This document shows, in pieces, positions 8,193 through 17,232 of a DNA stretch of 21,846 nucleotides. The stretch is from Paraglomus occultum (taxonomy: Eukaryota; Glomeromycota; Glomeromycetes; Paraglomerales; Paraglomeraceae): contig CAJVPJ010000563.1 of the NCBI GenBank assembly GCA_910592205.1, positions 1 through 21,846 on the forward strand, in the 5' to 3' direction. Both the position numbers and the translations under genes were made by a program. Below the pieces are notes generated by a model. It searched no databases and was not told the origin of the DNA. It saw nothing but the letters and a program-made list of their open reading frames with translations. Positions within the stretch are counted from its first letter, which is position 1. Each line of letters opens with the position of its first letter.

Positions 8193-10711
8193 TTCGCCAT
8201 TTATTGGCGTTAGATGTTTATTCAATGTATTCAAACGGGTGCCAATTCGCTTCAGCTCCTTTTCTCTCCCCTTTCCCACCCAAAAGAAAAGGATGCTCGA
8301 TGCCACAATGTCTCATATTTTACTGCGCACATTGACAAACTTGGTTTTTATCTTATCGTCCCCAAGGATCGACAAACATGCAAGATGTGCATCATTCATT
8401 CTACTGCGGAAATTGAAATAGTTTAGCGGAACGTGAATAGAGTTTGAAAAAGGATGACGAAAAGTAGCTTGCGTATGCACGTTAGACAAGCCTTCAATTA
8501 TTGTTGCTCTATCCATTCATATAACTTTCCTTATTCATTGTTGTTTACCCCCCCCCCGATTATAGTGATCGTTACATCATCTGCATAGAGCTGAGGGGAA
8601 AGTGCCGAGGGATTGTCGATGTTTAGCGCAAGTTTTCGGTGAGATGACACAAGTTTAGATAAACTTATGAACTCTATATGATCATGTGGGATGAGAACAG
8701 GAGAGTATATATTATAATATTGAACACAATATGATAAAACAATGCAGTACATACAGTATTTACAATGACACAGTTGACTTTTTTACTGGACATATAATAT
8801 ACTTTTGTTAATTTGTCTAGGGATTCTACACAGTCCTTTTTCAGCAAGTCGTTTTCTCAGTATTGATGACAACAACCAATGCAAATCCTCCATGCAATTC
8901 ACTCTGCATTTCTTCTCCCCCCCCAACCTCCACCAACCTCTCCAAACAAGTGACACTTGGCGATACCTCAGCGGATGAACTTTCGTTGAATACGCTCATC
9001 ACACGTTTAAGCGTACACATGGACGTTACCCGGCCATGTATTAATAGTAAACATTAAATTATATGCATAAATTAATTTACATTCCATAAAGACGTTCTGT
9101 ATACCACAGAAACGTAGTCGTCGTTGCTTGGTCGGATAAAAAAACTGGTCACTTTAATATTGGCTGGTTGCTTTATTTGATTTTTACTGGGGCGAGTATT
9201 ATTCGCTAACAAAAAAAGAATGTCATTGAATAAAGTTCTTTATATTTTCATACCAGATACGTGTTGAGTACTAAAAACGTGGCCTTGTTTCCCGTAGATT
9301 ACTTACCATTGTTGGGGTTATCTTATCAAACCTCGCATCAATAAACAGTTTAGTTTAAAACGTATATATTTCAGTATTGTCACCTCTACAACATTGAATT
9401 TACATGTCACATAAATAATAGGATTTATGTATAATTGTTGCTCGGAATTTGAACTCCAGTATAAATAATAATAATAATACTAATAGTAATAGTAATAGTA
9501 ATAACAACAACTGATAACGATAACAGTTTTAAAGTACTTTATTTGTATTGAGAATACATGTTGTATTCATTTACTGCAAAGTTCATTGTGAATTAAGCTA
9601 TATACAGTTTGTCACATCCCCCGCTTTGTTGTCACTAGACAATGTGACAAGAAATTTGAAAGAAAAATTGTCAAAAGGGGTGTTGCTACTCATTCAAAAA
9701 ATCCCTTCCCTCTCCTTTGTCACCATCGACATTGATATCCATCTATGGTAAAATATTAAGATACTTTTCTTATCATACAATCAGCCGCAAACATGCATGA
9801 AATGTCAACAAACCAGCGTCAATTTTTGTGGCGCAACTGTCAAATAAATTGACGCAGTATGGATGAGATGAAATAAATCATTCGATCGTGCAGACGTATA
9901 TATTTTATTACAGTACAGTATTACTTTATTTACTCACCTTATCGTAAAACTACTCATTGCCTTACTACCTTTTTATTTTTTTACCTCTGTACCTTATTCC
10001 CCATCGCCTTATCACTCATTATTTATCCTTGTCTATTACCAGTCAATCTCCCGTCCAATGTTTATCTCTTTCCCCCATCGACTCGAGCTCATAGTCTGCA
10101 CATTCCCTTATATCGTTTGGTATTGGTGTGTTTGAGAACATCCGCAGTTGTCAATATATGCACCTCTCCTGAGAGACAGTCGCACACATGTCTCAGTTGA
10201 CCCGAGGCGTAGCAAAAACGAGATCACAAAGAAATTACACCACCCGAAACAATATACCCAGACATTACATTATAGTTAGTTTAAATCTTACGTTTTTTAT
10301 GTCATATAACGATATCTAGAATGTATCGAGACGTTCGCAACGACAAAATTAGTCATATATTCTTTGATTTTCGAATGTTGAACTGCCCTGAACCAATATT
10401 ACATTACCGTATATATTGTGTCATTGTTTATATGACAGAAAAAGGTCTCTTGCCCATTATTGCTGCGCCATGTGATATGTGTAGGTGATTGTGAGATATT
10501 TTACTAACTGATATAACAGTGATTTAGTATAAAATAACTGTACGCTTATGCAAAATGCAATAGTAAATATACATGAAAAGATACATAAACAAAATATGCC
10601 GTATTGATTTGTGTGTATATTTGGATGATAATGTAGAAAAGTATACAGACGGATTATTCAGAACATTGCACAAAAATTAACACATAAATACAGCCCAGAG
10701 AGGAGAGTGTC
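8193..10711. other. Non-coding upstream region of the zinc-finger gene
   Basis: About 2.5 kb without a supported gene. Contains poly-C tracts at 8548-8557 and 8917-8924 and an AAT/AGTAAT repeat at 9463-9511. It may contain distal promoter sequence for the gene at 11061, but no specific site can be assigned. Confidence 0.5.
9463..9511. repeat. AAT / AGTAAT microsatellite
   Basis: Compound trinucleotide tract: several AAT units, then three AGTAAT units, then AAC units. Confidence 0.9.
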
Positions 10712-11060
10712 TTGAAGGAAGCTTTCGAGCTAAGACGATTGAAATCTTTAACGCTCTATTCAAGAAAATTCCTCCCTTCTTCTCAAAAGCGAACTCATAG
10801 AGTTCGCTTACCAGTAATAACTATAATAAAGTATCAGAACCTTGTCAAAACCCTAATACAAAAACGTTTAAAAAGACCTTCTGGTTTATTCCATTTTCAG
10901 TATAAAGACTCGACAACGCACGCTCAAACAGCCGAAAAAAACTCCTATTACTATTCTTCTCTCACGAAAAAAAACGAAACCTTTCGCTCCACTTTCCTCT
11001 CGGTCACCTATCACCACGTCTTACTTTTCTTTCTCTCCAACTACTTCACCCGTCACTTTT
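10712..11060 (+). promoter_or_regulatory. Leader/proximal promoter of the zinc-finger gene
   Basis: The 350 bp before the ATG contain a perfect hairpin (10787-10796 pairs with 10800-10809, three-base loop) and, from about 10945 to 11058, a strongly pyrimidine-rich plus strand with many CTTTC/TCTC runs. CT-rich leaders are common before fungal genes. Another frame is open here from 10712 to 11068, but it lacks an ATG start and reads as low-complexity basic peptide. I take this as untranslated leader or promoter. The transcription start cannot be placed. Confidence 0.5.
10787..10809 (+). promoter_or_regulatory. Perfect 10-bp hairpin in the leader
   Basis: AAGCGAACTC at 10787-10796 and GAGTTCGCTT at 10800-10809 are exact reverse complements separated by ATA. 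On RNA this would form a stable stem about 250 nt before the start codon. On DNA it would be a dyad that a dimeric factor could bind. Which, if either, is unknown. Confidence 0.5.
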
Positions 11061-12422
11061 ATGTCTGATCAATATCAGAACATCTGCTTCGACGACACGC
11101 TTTCGATGAGTAGCCACTCTAACGACAACTACGGCATAACTAACGAACCTCAGCAACACACCGAATCTCCCTTTGCCTCTCCGCTGGAGCATGACCAAGC
11201 ATATCATTTAAGTCCATACACTCCATATACGCCATTTCTCCCTACCACAACTCCAACTGCGACGCCTCGCATAAGCGGTCTTCCCCTCGGATCAAATTTA
11301 TCTGACTATCCACAATTTCAGGACTTTGGCATTTTCGGTGGCGACGACGAAACGATTGTTCCTCAACCAACAGAAAACCTAATATACGAACAACCCGGGG
11401 TTACGTCACCAGCTAGTGTTCGACCCAGCCCACTCACTATCATTACCACACCAATAAGAACTCAACATACTGATAATAACAACAACAACAGCAATAACAA
11501 CACAGTCGGTAGTGAACTTTTGGGAATCTATTCGTCGCCTGCATTAACGACGACGTTAAACACACCGGTAACCGAATTCATACCTTGCACACCCGCTTGC
11601 CCTCCTATAGCTTCCGTATACAATACACCGTTATTTTCAGTCTTGAATACCCCTGCTATACCGCAAACACCTTACTTTGACAACACCCCCCTCTGGGAAC
11701 CAAGTCCGGTATTCTCAAACGTCGCTACTCCAATTTCTGTACGCATTGACAATCATTTACCACCAAGCGTACCAAGCAGCTATCCTCAAGAAATCGACTG
11801 GTCTATAACCGAAGATTCGTTCAAACCAGAAATAGAATTACAATTTGCCAAACTCGAAAGTATCACCTACAGCGAAGATCAACCTAATTTCGTGGTGATG
11901 TCGAACATATTACCAGACCTCGATTCAGCAAAATGCTCCCCTGAAGTTCAAAGCACCATCGACTCTGGTTCCGAATCAACGATAACTACTCAAGTCGGCG
12001 ATAATAATGTCGGACAAGCACAAACAAACGCTCGCTCCACAACACCAAGACCAATCCGACCTCGTCCTCCAGATGACGAAGACTCTCAAAATCAAATGAA
12101 ACGTCATAAGAATGACATGGAAGAGGATGATGATGACACTGGCACAGGAGAAAAGAAACAGTTTGCTTGTTCCAAGTGTGATAAACGATTCAGCCGAAAG
12201 TTTAATATGCAGACGCACGAACTAACGCACGACACAAATCGAATCAAACCGTTTGCTTGCGAACATCCGGGCTGTGCATCTAGATTCACAAGAAAGCATG
12301 ACTTGAAACGGCACGTCAACGGTATACATAAGGGGGAGAAGGTGCATTTGTGTACGGCTTGCAAAAAGCCTTTTAGTAGAAAAGACGCATGGAAGAGGCA
12401 TCAAAGCGGTTGTACCAGGTAA
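11061..12422 (+). CDS. C2H2 zinc-finger transcription factor, Ace2/Swi5-like
   Basis: Single-exon gene of 453 residues. Residues 1-350 are low-complexity: many Thr-Pro, Ser-Pro and Asn-rich stretches (an Asn run near residue 140). A basic-then-acidic KRHKNDMEEDDDD segment follows, then three zinc fingers. Finger 1 is C370/C373...H386/H390. Finger 2 is C400/C405...H418/H423 (CX4C, FTRKHDLKRH). Finger 3 is C431/C434...H447/C451, with a cysteine in place of the last histidine. The order, the KHDLKRH core of finger 2 and the C2HC third finger at the extreme C-terminus match the yeast Ace2/Swi5 class of nuclear DNA-binding regulators of cell-cycle and cell-separation genes. The many S/TP sites fit proline-directed kinase control. 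The role in this organism is inferred. Crz1-like factors are the main alternative. The ATG at 11061 is the first in the frame. The gene is convergent with CSTF1. Confidence 0.9.
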   Translation: MSDQYQNICFDDTLSMSSHSNDNYGITNEPQQHTESPFASPLEHDQAYHLSPYTPYTPFLPTTTPTATPRISGLPLGSNLSDYPQFQDFGIFGGDDETIVPQPTENLIYEQPGVTSPASVRPSPLTIITTPIRTQHTDNNNNNSNNNTVGSELLGIYSSPALTTTLNTPVTEFIPCTPACPPIASVYNTPLFSVLNTPAIPQTPYFDNTPLWEPSPVFSNVATPISVRIDNHLPPSVPSSYPQEIDWSITEDSFKPEIELQFAKLESITYSEDQPNFVVMSNILPDLDSAKCSPEVQSTIDSGSESTITTQVGDNNVGQAQTNARSTTPRPIRPRPPDDEDSQNQMKRHKNDMEEDDDDTGTGEKKQFACSKCDKRFSRKFNMQTHELTHDTNRIKPFACEHPGCASRFTRKHDLKRHVNGIHKGEKVHLCTACKKPFSRKDAWKRHQSGCTR

Positions 12423-13618
12423 ATAGACAAATTGGATTGGACTTTTTAATTATGGTTTAGCCATAAGAAACAAGAAATATATGAATATAAAGATTAGTTT
12501 GAGATTTTAGGAAAAAAAAATGAGTTTAATGTATATGCTCAATGTAAGTCTTATTTTATATTGTAACAGTAAATAAATAGGCAAATGAAACAAATTACTT
12601 TGATGGAAAAAGGCGCAAAATCATTCCTAATCCCGATAACTCGTTGACGAAACCCTGGTCCATGATGGTATACATATTCTTTTTTATTGTTGTTTCATAG
12701 TCATGGGGGAAAGAGAGAGATAGAATCTCGACTATATACCTCGTAACTATGGAATATAAAAACACACAAAAAAAAGAGAAAAAACATTAAAACCGGATTA
12801 AGCGGATGTGGGCTTTCTCACCCACCCTATATTGGGGAAGGGGAGGAAACTCTTTCCCGTGGCAAAAAAGAAGTCTACGTTGGCTATCTTAAGAATTTCG
12901 ATGATGAAAATAATAAATAATCATAATAAAAAAAAAGACATGTAACTTTGCGATGTAAGTTTCTTTCTTCCTTTTTAGACAAGCATCGCAAGGATATCTT
13001 TAACGTTTTTATTAGAAAAGAGAGAATTACATGAAATTACAAGATAGAGTAGTAGTTATTTTTTTACATTCGTTTTCTTTTCTCTGATCACCAATATATA
13101 ATCCCTTTCATTTTCGGTACTGAAAAGGACTTTGACTAGTATTTGTAATTTGTACAAAAGCGATTGGGATCATTTTTTATTATTCACATCTTATTATTGT
13201 ATTTCATACCAAAGAAAAAAGGAAAGAACAAAAAAAAAAAGAACTTTTTTGCTTTCATTTTCGATCATGTATCGCACACTTTATTATAACTGTATTTGAT
13301 CATTGCAATCATTGATTCGATAAAACTTAGATTGATGTCTTTATAAAATAAAACAAGAACACATCATCGTTTGGTTGCTTATAGAATTACTATCGGAAAA
13401 GGGGTTGGGGGAGTGGAGAGGGGCGGATAATAATTTGTCATATCGAATAATACAATTCACATAATGGAACGAATCACTATTATCTCTCATTGAAATGCAT
13501 GAATGAAATCGGTAATCCTAAGAATCTTGGCAAGTGATCAACAAATGCGTTTTTATTCCAAAGCAAGAAGTCTTGGATTTCTTCGTACGAACCACGAGTG
13601 TCCATATTAAATTCTCTA
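12423..13618. other. Intergenic region between convergent genes
   Basis: About 1.2 kb shared by the 3' ends of the zinc-finger gene (plus) and CSTF1 (minus). A possible poly(A) signal AATAAA for the zinc-finger gene lies at 12572-12577, 150 nt after its stop codon. A small inverted repeat (TTATGG, five bases, CCATAA; 12450-12466) lies just after the stop. Many A and T runs; no open frame of interest. Confidence 0.6.
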
Positions 13619-16540
13619 TTAACCTAAATTCCAATATCTATAGACCATATAACCGAGGTTAGCATACAGGACACAATGCGTGACGGTCTGGCAAAGTCAC
13701 ATATTTACCTGACTCTGAAATCATCACTACAATAAGATGGATAAACAATCGCACAATAAGATGGTGATATTAGGCAAACAATCGCGCACATAACAATTCA
13801 TGCTTTATAAGTACAACAAAAGTGACTCACTCACCTGCAACTGATAAATCCGGGCTCTGTGGGAGAGGCCGCGACGCATCGGACAAGTCCAGCGTGACCT
13901 ATGCAGAACAAATCACATAAATAGGTTTGCATACAGAGTTAACAATGAGAGACGGCAAGCATCTGATAGCTCGTTTACCTGGTAATCTCTTTAGCAAAGT
14001 GCCGGTTCGCGAATCCCAACATACGATTGTGTTGTTGGATTCATCACAAGACAAGACAAAATCCTCGTTATAGGTGAACGTTGTTTGTAAGGTGTTGTTC
14101 TATATAAATCGACAAGCTTAATTAGTATCAAATATTTCACTCACTATAAAGCTATATAGAGGTGCAATCTCTTCTCTCATGCGTGTTAGCTCACCTTTTG
14201 CGCGGCCCCATCGTATGTAATTAAACACCGTCCGCTGGTAGCTTCCCACAACTTGCATAGCGAATCTCGGCCCCCGCTCAGAACGTATTTTCCATTTTTT
14301 GAAAATCTCACACTCGATACAGCCGATCCTCCATGAGCCTGTTCTATCGTCCGGATACATCGGCCAGTAACCACATCCCAGATCTTAATACTGCCATCTA
14401 AAGAACTGGTTATGAATTGAGACCCATTGTAAGAGAAGCGAACCTGTGTGTGTGTGTGTGGGGGGGGGGGAATAGAACGGAAAATATATACAAGAAATTG
14501 AGAATGTTGTTATGAGAGTGGATGTCAACCCGGAAATAGTCCAAAAACTCGTACAAACATAAACGTGAAAAATGAATATATAAACTTAACTCGTGTTATT
14601 CCACCATGGTGCAAGTCATTCTGATTCGTAGAAGCAGTATAGCAGTTGAACGACTTTACATCGTATACTCTAATTGACTCATCATCAGTGCCTGCACAAA
14701 AGATACGACCGAGTGAGCTTTTCAATATCACCAAAAAATAATATTAAAACAACTGTAATTATATCAATCTCCTTTCTTAAAGATGCCCCCATCCAATAAT
14801 TGCCATACCAGCTAATATAAAATCTCCCGACGGATGAAATGCTATTGATCGTACTATATGAGTATCCTATATAATCCAGTAGAACAGGTTAATTGATTAT
14901 AAAAAAATAACCAGGAACGTATCGATAATTATTAATGTAGATTACTAAACCTGAAGATACCGGAACGATCGTTTAACACCCGGCTTGGATAGGTCAAATA
15001 ATTTTATGCTTTGGTCGTCGGAACATGATGCGAGTACCAACCCATTCGGGTGGAAAGAAAGATCGTTAACTGGCTATCTTGGACAAATACCAGACGATTA
15101 ATTATTTTTCTGTATGACCAGTGTAGAAATCACGGATAAATCTGTTATGACAAGAGGCCCGTTCTTACAGCAAGATGATCATATAAAGTTCTAATGACGG
15201 GACGATCTTCGTCTGACCGACTATTCATCTTACTTGTATCAAGAACTTTTAATGATGCATCGGCTGAACCCGTTGCCGCATATTTTCCTGTTTTTCAAAC
15301 GTAAAAAATCGTCAGCTCCATGAAACCTCTTGTAATCCGTATTGATCATATATGCAAGAGACGAAAAGAGAACACGCATTTACCGTCTCCACTGAAAATG
15401 GCACACGTGGAAGCAGCTCGATGAGTGGTCATATACCACGTTGAATAATTTGGCGCTTCTTTGGGTTCTGAAAATAAAATCAGACTTAATAAACGAACCA
15501 ACTGCAGATTTGCTTGTTCGTTAATTACAAAGATTAATTACCGAGAGTATTGTCGGGGTCAATATTACTGATGTATTTTGAATGATGCGTTATGGTACCG
15601 TCTTCTCCCTCAGCAGCCTTCTGCACATCTGCTTCGTCATCGTCTAGAACATCATCGTCAATGACTTCGCATGGACGCACCTCATCTCCTTCATCTACAT
15701 AATAGCCAACACAATTTACATTCGTTAATACCCCACAAGACATTTCGGTAAACACTCCCGTTATGATTCCATTCGCTCCCCCTTCCTTCAAACATCTTTC
15801 CTAACCTTGTTCTTTGGCTATGTAAAGCAACTCGGCCAATCTCGAACTAGGTGTCAGATCAACCGGGTTGCTTGTCTGTTCAGCAACTATCTGTGCCAAG
15901 TGAGTAAAGCCATAAACACACAATTGGCTTTTATCACGAATGTAAAAAAGAAAAAAAAAAAAAAGTCATATTTTGAACAAATAATCATTTAATATTAACG
16001 AATGCAGAAATTTTCTCTTTCGAAAAGATGGGGGGACGGAATACGAATTTGAAAGTCTGGAAAGGACATATATGATAATGATTAAAGTCGATAACGATAA
16101 CGAAAATGAAAGACAATAGCGAGTCAATGGCCATTGCAAAGGAATATTAGAGACAGAATACCGAGTAAGGCGAATGCGTATGATAATGCTAATATTTTGT
16201 TGCCATTATTTTTTTATTGTCGACATAAATTTGGTCTCTTCTATAAACCAATCCCAGAAGCTTTGTTCAAGACACTAATAGCCAACGACTCGATCAGTAG
16301 ACAATCAAGAAGGGACGATAAATAGAAAGCAATATATGATCTTTATTCAGTTATAATGCAATGACATACGCGACCCTGAACCAGTTACATCAAATAACGA
16401 TAAATAGAATCCCGTTCCCACCGCGGCTGAGTCCAGAACTTATCCTAAGTTGGAGGTCTCAACAGAAAACGTTATCCTAAAACTCCTGACCTTACGATGA
16501 GTGGAATGACTTCCTCTTGTGGTAAAGTTGGTGGTTCCAT
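13619..16540 (-). CDS. CSTF1: Cleavage stimulation factor subunit 1 (CstF-50), 13 exons
   Basis: CstF-50 is the WD40 subunit of the nuclear CstF complex that binds downstream elements and aids 3'-end cleavage of pre-mRNA. Exons: 16540-16491, 15927-15806, 15694-15542, 15467-15384, 15287-15169, 15073-14951, 14866-14809, 14691-14591, 14443-14195, 14099-13979, 13898-13835, 13726-13709, 13637-13619. Total 426 aa, close to the 431 of the human protein, and all phases agree. Residues 1-57 match the N-terminal dimerisation domain (PLIVSQLCVYGFTHLAQ). An acidic linker follows, then seven WD blades ending KVLD, IKLFD, IRVYD, IKIWD, CKLWE, IVCWD and FRVRYWN. Near-diagnostic stretches are RPVIRTLYDH, EQAHGGSAVSSVRFSKNGKY and SDDFR. 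The ATG at 16540 gives the family-like N-terminus, although the frame is open further upstream. Exon 12 is only 18 nt. Intron 1 is the longest (563 nt). Confidence 0.94.
14444..14470 (-). repeat. (CA)n-C11 tract at the intron 8 acceptor of CSTF1
   Basis: On the minus strand a run of C followed by about eight CA units runs directly into the AG that precedes exon 9 at 14443. The microsatellite therefore forms the acceptor and its upstream tract, in place of the usual T-rich sequence. Confidence 0.85.
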
Positions 16541-16636
16541 CGTGCAAGATCTGGTTGATCGCACCGATGGAGATTTATATGTGACGTCATCGTCTTCATA
16601 TTGGTCTCTTAAACGGACATTGATCAATCCCAGAAG
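16231..16636. repeat. Two-block imperfect direct repeat
   Basis: TTGGTCTCTT followed by CAATCCCAGAAG occurs at 16231-16260 (8-bp spacer) and at 16601-16636 (14-bp spacer). On the minus strand both copies read LLGL...RDQ in one frame, suggesting duplication of a short, perhaps once coding, segment around the CSTF1 first exon. Confidence 0.5.
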
Positions 16637-17232
16637 AGTATCTACTACCACTTTTCATGGGCAAATTCGCTTAAATGGCATTTCAGTTAATTGAATCTGT
16701 AACATACATTTGGTGAGAATGTAGGAAGCATTCGTTGTAAGGAGATTGATTGGTAACCGATCTCTCCTTCGACAGCCTCTACTTTCCTTGAATACAAATG
16801 TTTTCATTATTTAATTAAAATTTTATTCTATTATTATTAACAGACATGAATGCGCGTGAAGGTGATTTCTCGAGTCTGAAAACGAGTCAATCAGCAAATA
16901 ATGTTGATTTACCAAACCATTTAATCTATCGCTTGAAATAGATATATGCTTGGTTAGCTACAAAATCTTTTGTATGCTTGAACGCGAGTCATTTGAAATT
17001 CGTACTTGGGAAGATAGTTGCAAGTGCTTTCCAATGCAGGTGTCTGACCTTGAAAGCACGGCTTCCGATTATTTATTATCAGTCATGCATAATGTGATAT
17101 CTCTATAAAAACTTGCGCGAACGGAGAAAGTACAATATTCTAAATAAACTTTGACAATGAACTAATTAAATAAGTTGAATGATTAATTGGCCGGCACACG
17201 AGAGATATTAAATATAATACACTATGGTTTGG
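16541..17232. other. Intergenic/5' region of CSTF1, 3' of GYP7
   Basis: About 690 bp between tandem genes. Part of an imperfect repeat lies at 16601-16636, with its partner inside CSTF1 intron 1 at 16231-16260. The frame of the CSTF1 start codon is open upstream for about 40 codons without another ATG. No other gene is seen. Confidence 0.6.

Noticed and set aside
3507-10711. tRNA, snRNA, CRISPR or transposon in the gene-poor stretch
   Set aside because: I found no GTTCRA-type tRNA box with a matching cloverleaf, no regularly spaced repeats and no transposase or reverse-transcriptase motifs by eye. A proper search could still find eroded copies.
10712-11068. 118-codon frame before the zinc-finger gene
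   Set aside because: No ATG start, overlaps the real start codon in another frame, low-complexity basic composition; reads as leader sequence.
11976-12404. Several minus-strand open frames of 60-86 codons
   Set aside because: Antisense shadows of the zinc-finger coding region with no domain of their own.
16497-16694. 65-codon plus-strand frame
   Set aside because: Antisense to CSTF1 exon 1 and its upstream region; no recognisable domain and no splice context.
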